A DNA stretch of 64,000 nucleotides from Pyropia yezoensis. Taxonomy: Eukaryota > Rhodophyta > Bangiophyceae > Bangiales > Bangiaceae. Below, in pieces: positions 1 to 12,440 of this stretch (position 1 is the stretch's first letter; each line of letters starts with the position of its first letter). The position numbers and the translations under genes were made by a program. The notes beneath the pieces were generated by a model. It saw nothing but the letters and a program-made list of their open reading frames with translations. It was not told the DNA's origin and searched no databases. The stretch lies in contig CM020618.1 in assembly GCA_009829735.1 (NCBI GenBank), forward strand, positions 198,655 through 262,654, written 5' to 3'.

Positions 1-478
1 CGGTGGGCGAGTTGCCACAGCGTCCCACGTGAAGGTCGGCAAGTCGCCGGGACCCGGGATAGTTCCCCCGCGGTCCACCATGGCCTTGGCACGCTGAACG
101 TCCTCAACCTCCTCATCGTCCAGGAAGGCAAACTGGACCGTCCTGAAGCGGCAGGGAACCCGAACCTACGGGGATACTTCCCCGTAGGCGGTCCCATACC
201 CGGCCCATCGCTGCGCCAAGTCGGCCACAGCGAAGAACAGTCAGCCCCTCCTCATAGAGAGGCCAAGCGGGGTAAAACCACCGCCCCAAGGCCTCACGCG
301 GGACAACTTGTCCCGCCCCGGGGGAGACCCCGCCGTCAACCCAAAGCCGGGCGACGCGGGAGTCCCGTCCCCCGGAGCGATCGGGAGCCCCCGCCGGAAG
401 TCCCGGCGGGTGCTGCCCCGTAGGAGGTGTCCTCCATGCGCTCGTCAAGAGAGTCCGTCTCCACTCCGGAGTCGCCAT
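1..478 (-). CDS. Retroelement B gag-like ORF, partial, frameshifted copy
   Basis: This is the reverse-complement counterpart of the ORF starting at 62928 on the other side of the window. The presumed start ATG is at 478 on the minus strand, in the same context as the right-hand copy, and the reading runs off the left edge. The right copy starts MATPGVETDSLDER. The left copy has one G fewer in the following G run, which puts it out of frame within a few codons. The product is an unrecognised acidic, Pro/Gly-rich protein in the gag position next to an LTR. It is probably a dead or mis-sequenced copy. Confidence 0.5.
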
Positions 479-816
479 GGCTCTCCCCAAGTTGGGGAGA
501 GACGCTCTGGCTATCGCAGCACGAGACCCACCTCGAGTTGAGGGGGACTCGGATCGTGGGTATACGGGTGGCCTCCCAGCGTGGGCGGGCCCAGTGGAAG
601 GTGAAGGGGAGGTGGTGGTGATGGTGAAGTGTGAACTGAGGAGAGCAAGCTGCCGAGTGGGCAAGCTTGAGGAGAGGGGCGGTCAACGTGACCGCCTCCA
701 CATCCGCGTTACTTACTCAAGGGGGGACAGGCAAGTTCGCGCCCCCACGCCGAGACGTGCGTTTACGCACCCCCTTACAGGGCCGACCGGGTCGGTCGGA
801 ACTGAGGAGAGGGGAG

Positions 817-1280
817 TGTGGCAGTATTGACCCCTAGGTAGGGGGGCAACACGTGCCATGCAAGGGGCGGCAGGCCACTAGCCTGATCCGTTCCTCCCCT
901 GCATTTGGGTCCGTATTCCTAAGTTGGGATAGTTAGCTTAGTAGTAAATCCAACTTGGATTTGAGGGTTTTCTGCATTTATCGTCTTGAATTTTCGTGTG
1001 GCCCGGTGGGCAGGTGCTGGGGTGGGAGATTCTGAGTGGCGAGATTCTGAGTGGACCCTGGGGGGATAAGGGGAGGGACAGCGGGGCTTGGCCCTGCGTC
1101 CCCGTCCCGACCAAGAAACTGATGGACCACACACCATCCTTTGTTTGTCCGTTGGGGGTTTGCCCCACACAGGGACAGAGTGTGTGCGACTTGCACTTCT
1201 TCCGGTTCCCCCGACACGGGAGGCAGCCCTAGCACACCGCCCCAACTTGGGTGCCGTGTGTGCTAGTGGTTTTTGCCACA
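817..1280 (-). repeat. LTR of retroelement B, left copy
   Basis: The stretch aligns along its whole length with 62117-62585 in reverse orientation. On its own strand it starts TGTGGCAAAAACCAC and ends AATACTGCCACA, so it has TG..CA ends and a 7-bp terminal inverted repeat TGTGGCA/TGCCACA. Homology stops exactly at 1280. The flanking bases (minus strand GGTGCCAGC) differ from those of the right copy, as expected for independent insertions. Length is about 464 bp. Confidence 0.8.
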
Positions 1281-4108
1281 GCTGGCACCGCCGACTTGAT
1301 GGGCTACTTCATGGCGCACCCCCCGTATATAGTCGAATAATGACTGTATGGTACGTTGCACAAAAAAGATACATCGAGCATTATTTTCTTTCTTCTCCGG
1401 CGTTGTTCGGGCCACACCCTCGGCCAATCAGGTGCCTCGGGAATTTGCCCCGGTGTAATGGACTGGTCCTGCTTGATGGTGGGCNNNNNNNNNNNNNNNN
1501 NNNNNNNNNNNNNNNNNNNNNNNNNNNNNNNNNNNNNNNNNNNNNNNNNNNNNNNNNNNNNNNNNNNNNNNNNNNNNNNNNNNNNNNNNNNNNNNNNNNN
1601 NNNNNNNNNNNNNNNNNNNNNNNNNNNNNNNNNNNNNNNNNNNNNNNNNNNNNNNNNNNNNNNNNNNNNNNNNNNNNNNNNNNNNNNNNNNNNNNNNNNN
1701 NNNNNNNNNNNNNNNNNNNNNNNNNNNNNNNNNNNNNNNNNNNNNNNNNNNNNNNNNNNNNNNNNNNNNNNNNNNNNNNNNNNNNNNNNNNNNNNNNNNN
1801 NNNNNNNNNNNNNNNNNNNNNNNNNNNNNNNNNGAGAAAGGGGTCGTCCCCAGGGCCATCGACTGCTGGGACGTCCGCGACTGTCGACACGACGGTGGGG
1901 TTAAAATGGAGAAGGTCCGACCCGCCACGGCGGCGGTGTGAGTCACCACGCCGCTCGGCGCGGGCCGTTTGTGGAAGCTTCTGACCTCACCGAGGACACG
2001 TGCTCTGAGCTGTGCGAGGCCGCAACGGCGGCTGTTCGTACCGTTGTCACCTGCCTCCAGAGGAGCCTCTGGTGCCTCTCGGCGCCGCCACGGAGCTGAC
2101 AGTCTGGAGGTGGACATCGATCGCATTTGACAGCGGCGTGCCCTGGAAGAGTGTGGACCAGTGTTTTCAATCCTAAGACCAATACCCTTGCCAGCGGCCG
2201 CACGATGGCGGCGCGGGGAGGCAGCATAGAAAACGGCGGTGACAGTTGCACCCGCCAGGACTGAAGGCGTTGGCCGCGTGTCCTTGCGCCCCGCTGTACA
2301 CGGGGCCACGGCGGCGAGGCAACAATGAATATCTCTCTTGTGCGATTCATGTCGTGGTGGCGGATTGCAGCTCACATTGCACAACCTCCACTCAAGCCAA
2401 CGCAATGGAGGCGGTGGAATCCAAATCTCCGACTTCCACCACGCCGACAAGTTCTCCACGTGAGCGTCGACGCGACGGCGCGGGGGCCATCTTTTGATTT
2501 TCAGTGCCGTGTGACGTGGCGGCCCTTGCCCGAACTGGCGCACGCCTGGAGGGGAGGGGCGGCACGCGCCCTCCCCACTTTCTCACCCCCCCCAACCGGC
2601 CCTAGCCAAGCTAGAGGGCTGACCACGGCGCCGTCGGCCTGCTGCCGGAGACCCGTCCCGCTCCTGCCGCCGTGCAACGTGTCGATGCTTCCACGAGGGC
2701 CCAGAGGGGTTGGCCGCCCCGCCCCCCCAGCCCGTCGGCCAGCGCTGCGCAGCGTGCGCCAGGCCGGGCGCCACGGCTCGCTTGTGGGGCCCGTTGGCGT
2801 GGGCGACCGCGCGACATGCAATGCGGAGGGCCGCGTGCTGAATCACCCTGCAACAGCCGTCGTGGCCGACACGCTGCGGCGTAGTGAGCACAGCCAGCGA
2901 CGGCGGGGGGGGGGGGGCGGACGGGGAGGGTGCAGGACGTGACCCCAGTCACAGCCGTGCAGGCACCCTCGTACGGTGAGGACGTGCAACGGTGTCTTCC
3001 CCGGTCCGACTGGGAGCGTCGTACCACCCTGCTACCACCACACCACCTGGCTGTCGTTCGTCGTGTGCACGGCTTGCTGCGCTCACTGGCGCCTCGACTG
3101 TGCTGGAGCTGCAGCGCTCATCTTCAATCTTCAACTTGCGGCGCTCCCTTTCCTGGTGTTCTCGCGCTCAGCCGCCACCCCTCCCCACCCCCTGGGCACC
3201 CGCACTGTCCACACCTCTCCCCATCCTGCCCGTTGGGCCCACCGGACACGGTACGCTTGCGATTCTGCGGCGCTTTCCGTGGAACGGCCCGCGCTGAGGC
3301 TGGGTTGGTGGTCTGGCCGTGCCTGGACGGTCCCGTCCGCCCAGGCGGTGGGCAGCGGTACCTGCCAGTCGGTTGTGGCTTGGCACTGGCGCGACGTCGG
3401 CAGCTCATCCGTGTCGTGCGCGGCAACGACGCGCCGCGCGCAGCGGGTCTGGGGGTCGCGCTCGGCGAGCCCTACTGACGAGTAGTGCGTCTCGGTTGTC
3501 GTCATCCCCTCGGTTTGTGTTCGCGTCTGTATCTCGCTGGCCGGTGGCATTTGATACCCTGGTTGGCGTCGTGTTACGCTCGGACTGCCGCGTCTTTGCT
3601 GTGTACCAATCGTATTGTCCACCCATTGTGCAACTGCTGTGCGTGGCTGCGGTGCTGTTGCTCTGGGGTCTTGCCCGCTCTCCCACTGTCGGTGTGACGG
3701 CGTGCTTCACACCCTGCTTCTGACTGATCAGTCGACGAGCTCGGCGACCATGGCGTCGGTATCATTATCGCGCGCTGCCATGCGCAAGGTCGAGAACTGG
3801 CCGCTAATGCTGCCTCGGCGGCGGTGGGCCCCACCCTGCAGCAGCGCGGTGTTAACCGGGTCACTGCCACATGGGCGTCAGCGGGAACCCACTCTGGGGC
3901 TTTGCGGCGCGTGCCAGCGGCGCCAACTTCGTCATCTGCCGACTCACCCTTATCCTTTGCTGCTGCCGCTGCACCTCGAGTCATCCCATGGCCCGCCAGT
4001 CCGGGGATGGATGTGATCAAGATGGCGTGCGAGGCCCGCGCTGCGGGGCACGCTGCCGCGGCTGCACCGGCGGCATCTGCGCCCGGCTTGCGTCGCGTCC
4101 ACCATTAG
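1281..4108. other. Intergenic, no gene recognised
   Basis: This GC-rich stretch includes a 349-base N gap at 1485-1833. All six frames hold overlapping Arg/Pro/Ala-rich open stretches typical of GC-rich non-coding DNA. An ATG at 3750 (MASVSLSRAAM) followed by an Ala-rich open stretch near 3800-4108 could be a targeting-peptide-like N-terminus of the adenylate kinase gene downstream. It is in another frame and a stop at 4106 intervenes, so I leave it out of that gene. Confidence 0.4.
1485..1833. other. Assembly gap (349 N)
   Basis: This is a run of N. The non-round length suggests an estimated gap, whereas the other three gaps in the window are exactly 500 N. Confidence 0.99.
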
Positions 4109-5859
4109 CGCCCGGGGCCTCCGCCTGCGCAATGGTCTCGCGCGCGCTCGCAGTTGGCGGCGGCATCTCTTGGTCACGGCAACGACGTGAGGGTGCCGTC
4201 TGCCGCGGCTGCGTCGGCGTCTCAGTCAGTGGCAGCGGTGGCTGTCCCCAGGTCGCACCGGTCTGGGGGCGTCGTGTCCATCAGGGCGCCGACGGCCCCG
4301 CCGACAGTCGACGAGCGGGCGGACTCGCACACGCCGCTGGCCAGCAGGAGCTACTCTGCGCGGGCGGAAGTGGTGTTCCAGTCAGTGTGGTCGCGCATGG
4401 AAGCCGAGGGATGCGTCATGTCCTTCCCGACTGAGGGTTGTTTGGCTCAATGGCGCCCCAGGATCAGGCAAGGTACGTTGTTGCGGATGTTTGGGTGCGT
4501 TATTGTGTTGGGTGGTGGTGTCTACGGTTGTTGTGTTTTGGCGGTCCTTGTCAATAAGTGTGGACGCGCCCGACTAGGACCTGACGGTTACTGACTGACT
4601 TGATGTCGGTGCTGTCTGTCTCTTTTCTGACTGCCACATTCTCCTGGCCTTCGCGTGTGTTCCTGCACGGGCAGGGCACGAACCGAGTTCATCCTGAGGG
4701 CTCGCGGCATCAAAGCCGCTCCCATTGTCATGTCGGACCTGTTGCGGAAGGAAGCCGAAGGAAGTGCCGCGTCGGGTCTCGCTAGCGCCATGAGCAGCGG
4801 AGACATGATTGCCGACGATGTGGCGGTGGAAAAGCTATTTCGCGCGCTTCTGGCACCGTCGGCAGCAGCGGGTGTGCTCGTGGACGGCTTCCCGCGTACG
4901 CCGCTGCAAGTCGAGTGCCTGACGCTGCTTGCAGACAAGATGCGGGAGCTCCACGCCGAGCACTATTGCTCATCCTCCCCCAACACGGTGGCGCCTGACT
5001 TTTCGGAAGCGGTAGCTGTATCTACAGCCGCTCACCGGGCGGGGACGTCCCCTCCGCGCGTCCTCTTTCCGCCTCCCCGCTTTCTTGTGGCCATTTCTGT
5101 ATGTGTCGGAAGCCGAGTCCATTTCCCGCCAGTTGAACCGCGGTCGCGAGGCGGCGGCTCACAACGCGAAGGTCCGCGACACCGGTGTCGGCGAGTTGGT
5201 GGAGGAGCGGCCCACCGACGCGGACGCGGAGCTCGTGTCTCGCCGATACGGCATCTTTGTGCGGCACCGCAACACCCTGCTCGGTCTTGCGGACCGGTTC
5301 CCCTGCACGATCATAGACGCCAGTGACAGCGTGGCGGATGTACAGCGGCGTCTGGTCCTCGAGTTTGCGACGCAGGAGCTGTCGGCTCGCACCTACACCG
5401 CTGTCGCATCCATCCCCCGCGCCACCCGGGTGAGGGAACGTGCGCGGCCTGAACTAGTTGCCCGTCTGGACGAGTGGGAACGTACCCAGCGGCCGCTCTT
5501 TGCCTCGGCCGTGCGGATGATTAGCGAGCAGTTTATCCCGGCTTGTCGGCGCGCCGCTTTTGCAGGAGTTGCGGTGGTCAAGGTGAGCCCTACGTCCGAA
5601 GGGTGGAAGGAGCTCCAACAGCCACTGTGTGTGGACCTGGTGGTGGATATCCTGAGCGAGCGCGGCTACTCGGTGCGGCACGATGTGGTGAGCCAGCAGG
5701 TGCCGACGCGTGTGGACCTGGAGACAGGACTGATTGAGTGCGACGATGGACACCCACCGGTTCGTGGTGCAGTTCCCGTGCGCGCAGCTTAACCGCTCTG
5801 AGTCCCTCAAAGCGCTGCTGGGGCGTGAGGAGGAGGTGGACCGGGACTATGACCTCTGA
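4109..5859 (+). CDS. Adenylate kinase-like nucleoside monophosphate kinase, multi-exon, with apparent frame breaks
   Basis: Expected reaction: transfer of phosphate between ATP and AMP. The P-loop GAPGSGK (about 4452-4472) is directly followed by a GTACGT donor at 4473. The acceptor is at 4672-4674 (CAG), and the next exon reads GTN and then, after one extra base near 4687, FILRARGI. The NMP-binding part VSD/MSDLLRKEAEG, the DGFPRT..VECL motif (about 4888-4922) and the downstream ESISRQLNRG and RYGIF segments (5115-5250) complete the kinase fold. A second intron probably lies between about 4945 and 5070. A segment ending VWSRMEAEGC..FPTE precedes the P-loop in a frame offset by one G at 4435-4437. 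A further offset near 5740 moves the C-terminus into a frame that stops at 5859; without it the stop is at 5792. These three single-base offsets suggest homopolymer errors or a pseudogene. The true start is undetermined. Confidence 0.7.
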
Positions 5860-8800
5860 GGTGGCGGCAGCTGCTGAGTGGATCTTGGCTTGCGAGCTTG
5901 CCGACGTGGTTTTTGCAGCGATCGGTACCTCGGTTGCCACGGTCCCAGCTGTTGTGTCGTGCCATTTTCCATGCTCTCGACCACCTCGCGTGGTGCGTGA
6001 GCTGTGACGGCTGTTGAGCCAGCCGCTACACCCTCCCCCGGTCTTTACCAACCGTTTCCCTTGCCAACGCCGCGTCGTCTTCTCCCGCGTGCTTGGCTGT
6101 GGCTGACCCGGTGCCGCCCGGTGCCGTGCCCCCTGGGCACCTGAATTTTTTTTGAGGACGCCCCCGTCGTCGGCTGGCTTCCGAACCTTGTGCCCTCTCT
6201 GGCGGCCCACGGTGCGTATCACTGTGGCGCCGCCCCGCGCGCCGTGATGTGGGTTTGGGTGGCGACCACTTCCTTTTCCTCCCGCCGCCAACCCCTCCGT
6301 TTCTCTTTCTGTTGTTTTTCGCACGGTCAGCGCGGTGGATGTAGTCGCGGTTCCTCCTCCCCCCCCGGCCTCTTATTGCGCCGTGTGTGTACTCGTAGGT
6401 GTATAGTAGGTAGCTGCTGTGGTTTTCCTCGCTCATCGTCGTGTGCCCCGCGGGGGCGCTCCCCGCCGCGCTGCCGCCGCCACCGCTACTATCTACCGCC
6501 GGGCTAGAGTGTCCCAGGGCCCGGCGACGCCGGCAGTAAGCCGCCTGGGGGTGACCCCCCCCTCCGCCACCGCGGCGAGCAGCCGTAGTGTCCCTCGCGG
6601 CACCGCTGGGCGGCGGCCGCCCACCGTCACCCCCCGCCCCTGCCGGCAGTGCGTCTGCGGCGTGGGGCGACCGACGCGCGCGGGCTCGCGTGCCCCCGTC
6701 GACGCCGTGCGTCAGGGAGAGACGTGCGGCAGGGGGAGACGCCCACCGGCAGATCGCCCTCGCGGCCGAGTCTCCCCCGCGGGGACGCCGATTGGTGGGG
6801 GGGTCCTCCCCCCACCGCCTGGCGGCGGAGGCGTTGGGGCGACTGGCAGCGGCCACTGCGGCAGTAACGTGGTACGAAGGGGGGGGGGGGGGGCAGGGCG
6901 GGGAGGGAGCGCGTGCCCACAGCATGGGATCGCGTGACAGTTGCGCGCTGGGGCGCTGGGGGGGGTGGGGTGGGTGGGGGTCGGCACATCCGCGCCGCCC
7001 ACAGCCGGCAGCGAATGGCGTGATGTTCCTTCCGTCTATGGTGGTTGCGTCGCCGGCGGGGTGGGGGGGGGAGCTGTCGTCGCCGCTGCCGCCGCCGCTG
7101 CTGCTGCCGCTGCAGTCATTGCTGCCGCTGCTGTCGCTACGTTCGTCCTTGTCGCTGCTGTCGCTACGTCTGTCCCTGTCGCTGCTGCCGACGCGGCCGT
7201 GTCATGGGCAAGTGGGCTGTGTCAATAGTGTGCTGTCCCCCCTCCCTGCTCTGGCAGCGTGCAGCGGGCGATGGGTGCCGGTCGGGACACACAAGAGGGA
7301 AGGAAGCCTTGGTACTGGTAAAGTGGCGCCCGCGCCACCCCGCATCCCCCACACCCCGTCCTGCGGCTGCGACGGTGTGCCACGCCGTGCCCCGTCGCTC
7401 CCCCTACGCCCCCTGCTCCCCCATTCCGCCCCCTCCCCACCCCGTTCACCACCGCACCACCCGGCTGCGGGCGACGGCGGCGCTTGCCAATCAGCCGGGA
7501 CCGCCGTCGCCATTACCCGCAGCTCCGCCCGCCTGGAGGCGGGCGGCAGGCCTGCCTGCTCGCCAACGGATCTTCGTTGCCACCAGCCCGCCCCCCCACC
7601 GCGAGACTGGCATCGCGTCTAGGTAGACGCGTAGAGGGGGGGGGGGACGTGTCCGCGAGCGTGTGGGCCGCCCTTCCCCGCTTTTCCCGGCCTTCCCCAC
7701 CATCCTTGCCGCCAGCCGACCGCCCTGCGGCGTGCGCAGCAGCCATCCAAAGAGTAGAGGGTGGGGGGTTGGGCAAGGGGCGGCGATGCGGGCGGGGGGC
7801 GGGGGGTGGGGAGGGCGAAGAGGGGGAGGGGGCGAAAGGTTATGGGAGCGGGCGGGGGTTGGGAGGTAGGGTCCGGGGGTGGGGGGGAAGGAGACACGGC
7901 GCCAACGGCCGCGCCGTCGACGGGGCGGCGTGGCGTGGGCGGCGCGGCGCCGGCGTGTGGCGGCCCCCTCCGCGCCGCCCCCCCCGCTGCGGCTGGCCCG
8001 TTTGCGATCCGCGGCGGCCGCGCCGGGGCGCGCCCCGTCGGCATTCTCGCCCCGTCGGCGGCGGCGACGCCACGCCACGCGACGCGCTGTTGACCGTCAG
8101 CGCTGCTGCCGCCGCGTGGGTGGTGGGGGTGTGGGGGGGGGTGGGGGGGTGGAGGGGCGGGAGGGGGGGAGCGGGTGCCAAACGTGGGCGGATGTGAGAG
8201 AGAGAGAGGGGGGGGGGGGGGGCGGGGTAGCGGCGGTGCTGCCGGGGACGGCTGCTGCTGTATGGACCCCGCCGCCGCACGGCCGGCAGGAGCGGGTGCC
8301 GGCGGGAGCGCCGGTGGCCACCACCGACGGCGGCCGACGGGGCGGTGGGAGGCGGCCGGCGGCTGGCAGGGGGGGGGCAGGGGAGAAGGCTCCCCCGGGG
8401 TGGAGGGCGTGTATAAAGGCATGTCCCGCCGCAGGCAAGGGGGGGTCGGCCGGCCACAGCGAGGGTACCCTCACTCCCGCGCACCGCCCCCCCCCCAGCC
8501 CCCTCTCTCCTCCACCGCGGCTGCCGCGCCAGCCGCTGCGTCACAGTGCCGAGGGCGGATTCCGCTCCCCCTTCCCACTCCCCCTCTGTTGCCGTCCACA
8601 GTCCAAGGGGTCACCATGGCGCGGGGCGGGTCGGCTGAGCGGCGTCGTCGCGGCAGTGGCGGTGGTGGTCGCGGCGGCTGCCGTAGGCGCCGCGGTCGCA
8701 ACGTCGGCCGCGGCCGCCGCGGTCGCCGGCGCCAAGGGCACCGGGGGGGGCGGGGAGCTATGCCAAGCAGGTATGGCAGGGGGGGAATGTCGCGGGGCGT

Positions 8801-9375
8801 GTCGGCGGCGGACAAGCCCTCTGCGGACGAAGAGGGGAGAGGGGAAAGGGGAAGCAGATAGAGTCAGGGGTCGGCGGGGGAGGGGGCGCGGCGGCCGTGG
8901 ACGACGCCGGTGCCACGAGGCCCCCGCTAAACGCAGTTCCCACCCTCATTTAGCTTTTGAGGTACTATTTCGCTGTGGGTGTCCTCCCCGGGTCGTCGTC
9001 CCCCCCCTTGCTCCTCCGCCCCTTTGGTTCCTGTCTCCCCCTGGCGCTGTCCCTACTGTACTACCCCACCCACCAACCCCCGACCACTCCCCCCTCCCCC
9101 CCCCCCCCCCAGACGGCGGCGCTGCTGCTGCCGGCCATCAACGCCGCGCGGTCCGCACAGGGGCGACACGCCCGCCGCGGGTTACCTCCACGACATCACC
9201 CGCGGCGGGCTTTCACGACGCCCTGCCCCCGCCGTGGCGGCGCTGCGCCGCCTGGTGGCCGGCCACGCGGCGGCCATGGCCGCCGCCGGCGCGGCGGCGC
9301 CGCCCGCCGCCGCCAGTGGCGGCCGGCACCGTTGCCACCGGCTGCGGGTGACGGTCAGCTCTTTCCCGCTGACCG
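5860..9375. other. Intergenic, extremely G/C-homopolymer-rich, no gene recognised
   Basis: Long runs of G or C (for example near 6880, 8210, 9095) and GGN/CCN-rich stretches give long, meaningless Arg/Pro/Gly-rich ORFs on both strands. Purine/pyrimidine strand asymmetry switches several times. I see no domain signature, tRNA or convincing exon here. Confidence 0.5.
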
Positions 9376-9613
9376 GCCACAGCTGAGTGCGGATCTCTCC
9401 TTCGGTCATCCCCCGCGTGTGGACGTTGAGGTACAGACGGCCATCCGCCGCCCTGATCAGGCCCTCGGGCGTCAGATCCACGGTCACATTCCCGTGCCCC
9501 GCCGTGCCGCCCTGTGTCAGGGTGGTGAGGGGAAGAGGTCTACAACAATGGCCGGGTTGTTCATCCCCGCAGAGGCCGAGTGCACGTGGATGCCCTCGAC
9601 GGAATCCACGGCG
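9376..9613 (-). CDS. CHRD-domain protein fragment (exons incomplete)
   Basis: On the minus strand two adjacent coding blocks in different frames match a CHRD (chordin) domain. Block one is GIHVHSASAGMNNPAIVVDL (about 9600-9535). Block two is NVTVDLTPEGLIRAADG followed by LYLNVHTRGMTEGEIRTQL (about 9510-9380). The 'H.HSA..G.N.P.VV.L' start and 'YLNVHT....GEIR.QL' end are the family's typical signatures. In bacteria and algae such domains occur in secreted or surface proteins of unknown role. The blocks are separated by a CACAG acceptor-like site near 9515 or by an indel. Further exons probably lie upstream on the minus strand (to about 10.5 kb) but cannot be delimited. Confidence 0.5.
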
Positions 9614-10712
9614 TGGCCAGCCGCGCAAACGACCACCGAAGATGGAGGGTGCGCCCCCACACCATCCCCACCGCCTAGCTGTGGCGGCGTAGTACCTACG
9701 CATCGAAAACAAAAAATACATTGCCTGGGCTCAAGGGGGCACAACAGGGGCAACGGCGCCGCAACGGGCGCTGCCGCTGCCTCCAAGGGGGCCAGCCCGT
9801 CCCCTTCCCCCCCCCCCCCTCCCCCCCCACCCCACCCGCCCGCTGAAGGGCCGATCGCGCGCCTCCCGGCGGCGGCCGGGAGCGGCACCCGTCAATGGCG
9901 ACCGATGCCCGCCGGGATGGGCACCCGCACGACGCTGAGGCCGTCGGTCTCATGCGTCGTCGGCGGCCACGTGCCCGCAAAAGCTGCGCGCTGCGGCGGC
10001 GGCGGTGGGCGGGCGGCGGCGGGAGCCACCTGCTCAGCAGGCGGGCGCGGATGCGGTCGCGCCCGCCTCTCGCCCGTACCACCCCCCCGCCCCTCCTGCA
10101 CCGGGCGCAGCAGCACCAGCCGGGGGTGCACGGTGGCGGTGAGCGACAGCGCCGCGGCAGCCGTTCGTGACCGCCGCGCCACCGCCGCGACGGCGCCGGG
10201 GAGGCACCCCCCCAGCCCCTTCGGGGGGAACAGGGCGCCACTTCACCGCCCCCACGGGGCCCCGCAGGGTGCCCGAGCGGCCTTCCAGGCCGGTGGGGAG
10301 CCCCCGCTCCGTTGCCGTCGCGTCGCCCAGCTCCCACTTCGACCCGTCGGCCCAGGTGGTGAGGCGCATTTCGAGGGTGGCGCCGCAGGGAGGCACCACC
10401 GCTTGGTGCCACGCCCAGGCGGCCTTGGCAACGGGCGGGGGTGAGGCGGGGGCGCCGCCCACCCCCCCCCCCCCTCTCCCCACCCGCCACCGCCACACCC
10501 GTCGCTGCCGCCGCTGCCGCGCCCCCTCCCCCCCCCCCGCTCCCTCTGGTCGTCACGGATTGTGGGTTGGGGAGGGTGGTAGGGGAATGGAGGAGTGGGC
10601 GGGCGGGGGGTGGGGGCGGGGGAGGGGGGGGCAGCAGCCCTCTCTGACCCGCCTTTTGGTGGGTAGGAGTTTGGCGGCGTTTGGCGGCGGCGGGGGTGGG
10701 GGTGGATAGGGT

Positions 10713-10856
10713 GGGCCAATACCGCGCCTCGCGGGCGCTCCCATTGGGCAGGGCAGCGCGCTGCCCTGCCCAATAACCGCGCCTCGCGGGCGCTCCCATT
10801 GGGCAGGGCAGCGCGCTGCCCTGCCCAATACCGCGCCCCGCGGGCGCTCCCATTCG
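10713..10856. repeat. Tandem array with 30-bp perfect palindromes
   Basis: Three units of 54-55 bp start at about 10716, 10770 and 10825 (CCAATACCGCGCC...). Each junction carries a perfect 30-bp palindrome at 10744-10773 and 10799-10828, with half-site TTGGGCAGGGCAGCG and its exact reverse complement. The array can form strong hairpins. Confidence 0.85.
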
Positions 10857-12440
10857 CGGCTGCAGCCGCGGGCGGTGGCAAGCCAGCAGGAAGGACGACG
10901 ACGGTCGGCGGGAGGACGGGGGTGCCCCATATTGTCGACAAGCGCGAATAACACAAGGCAGGGGTTTAGCCCGGGGAAGGGGAGGGCGTAGGAGAAACAC
11001 AAAACCACTACAGCGATCAAAGCGGGAAAGAGGGTACGCCAAGCAGATGTAGCAGGGGAGCAGACTAGGGAGTAGGTACGCCCAACACTTTCCTCCCCAC
11101 CCATAATGCCAAGACCGGACCACCTCCGCCGACCCCTTCTTATCCAACATCAATCGGCGGCCGCGGCCGTCGCGCTGCGACCGCCGCGGCCACGCCACAG
11201 GTGGCATCGGTGCGCGAGCCGCGACGGCAGCCCCCGCCGTCCCGCCGTAGAGCCTCCGACACGTCGGACCGGGGCGGGGAACGAGGGTGGGCGGAGACAC
11301 CCCCTTCTTCCCCCATTACCGTGCGATGCCCGCTGCGCACGAGCCGCGAGCAGCGTCAGGGGGGGGCAGGCGGGGCGGCGGCGCTGCCGCGACTGGGGCC
11401 CGCCGCAGGCCGTGACCGCCACCGCCAGTGCGACTGGGGAATGCCACGGGCAAGACGTCGAGCCACGCCGTCCAAAGGAGAGGAGGGAAGGGGGGGGGGG
11501 AGCAGATGGGCCGCGGTGGCGCGGCTCACGTACATACGCTGGGGCGGGATGGGTGACGTACAGAGGGCGGGAGGGGGGAGGGGTGAGAAAAAAAATGGAA
11601 CGCCCCCTCTGCGGAGAGATGACCATCCAGTGGCGGGCGTGTCGCGGAGCGGGTTTTCCTCGGCGCCGCTAAAGGTGCCCAGCAGGAGGGTCCACGGGGG
11701 GGGGCCGATAGGGGCTCCACCAGGGGGCCCTACAAAAAAAAAGCGTCCCAAAATCTAGGTTTCTGAGACGTCCCGGAAACCTGGATATCGAGGTCTGGAG
11801 AACCGGGATATCGGGTTCTGGAAACCTCGATATCCAGTTCCTGGGAACCTCGACATCGAGGCTGAAGCGCCCTACAGGATGCCACAGCCCTAAGGGAACA
11901 GAACCGGAAGAAAACCGGGATTTCTGTCATAGCCAATGAAGCGCTCGGAGGGAAGAGAACCGGAGAAAACCGGGATCGGCTGGACTTTGGTTGGCTCACA
12001 ATCGCCCATGAAGGAGCCGACATACATAATATCCAGCCTTACAGACAAGAGCATTACAGCTGTTCCTCAGGCGTTCTTTCTTGCTGTTATTTCCTGTTGT
12101 ATCTGTTTCTGCTCATTTCCGTACATGATTCCATTTGTTGCTCATCCCGCCTACCTCTCACTCCAGCTGGTTGAGAAAATCCAGCTGCTCCTGCGCCAGG
12201 CGCTGCTCCTCCGTCACATCCGCGGGCGGTACCTCGCTGTCCCCCTCCGTGGTGCCACTGCCGCCACCCGCCTCGGTGCGGCCGCCGTTCACAGCTGCGG
12301 TGCTTGCCGCCCCATCACGCGCTCGTGCGCGGACGCGCCGCGGCCGACGCGGCCGGCGGTGCATCAGCCCCCTCGATAAATGAGCACAGGCACCCCAGCT
12401 GAACTCGCACACGGCGAGGCGTGGCTTCCGCTCCTCTAGG
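10857..12440. other. Intergenic, no gene recognised
   Basis: This is GC-rich DNA without a recognisable product. At 11760-11870 there is a short imperfect repeat of GGATATCGAGG/CTCGATATCC-like words. Around 11900-12130 the base composition becomes ordinary but no gene is evident. Confidence 0.35.

Noticed and set aside
5860-9300. Many long Arg/Pro/Gly-rich open frames on both strands
   Set aside because: Expected by chance in stop-poor, G/C-homopolymer DNA; no conserved motif.
9696-11300. 534-residue minus-strand open frame
   Set aside because: Mostly a shadow in G/C-run DNA; it translates the palindromic tandem array and has no domain signature.
12158-12363. Short minus-strand ORF ending EEQRLAQEQLDFLNQLE
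   Set aside because: The C-terminus looks coding-like but there is no family match or visible splice partner, and the LTR fragment at 12441 lies right upstream.
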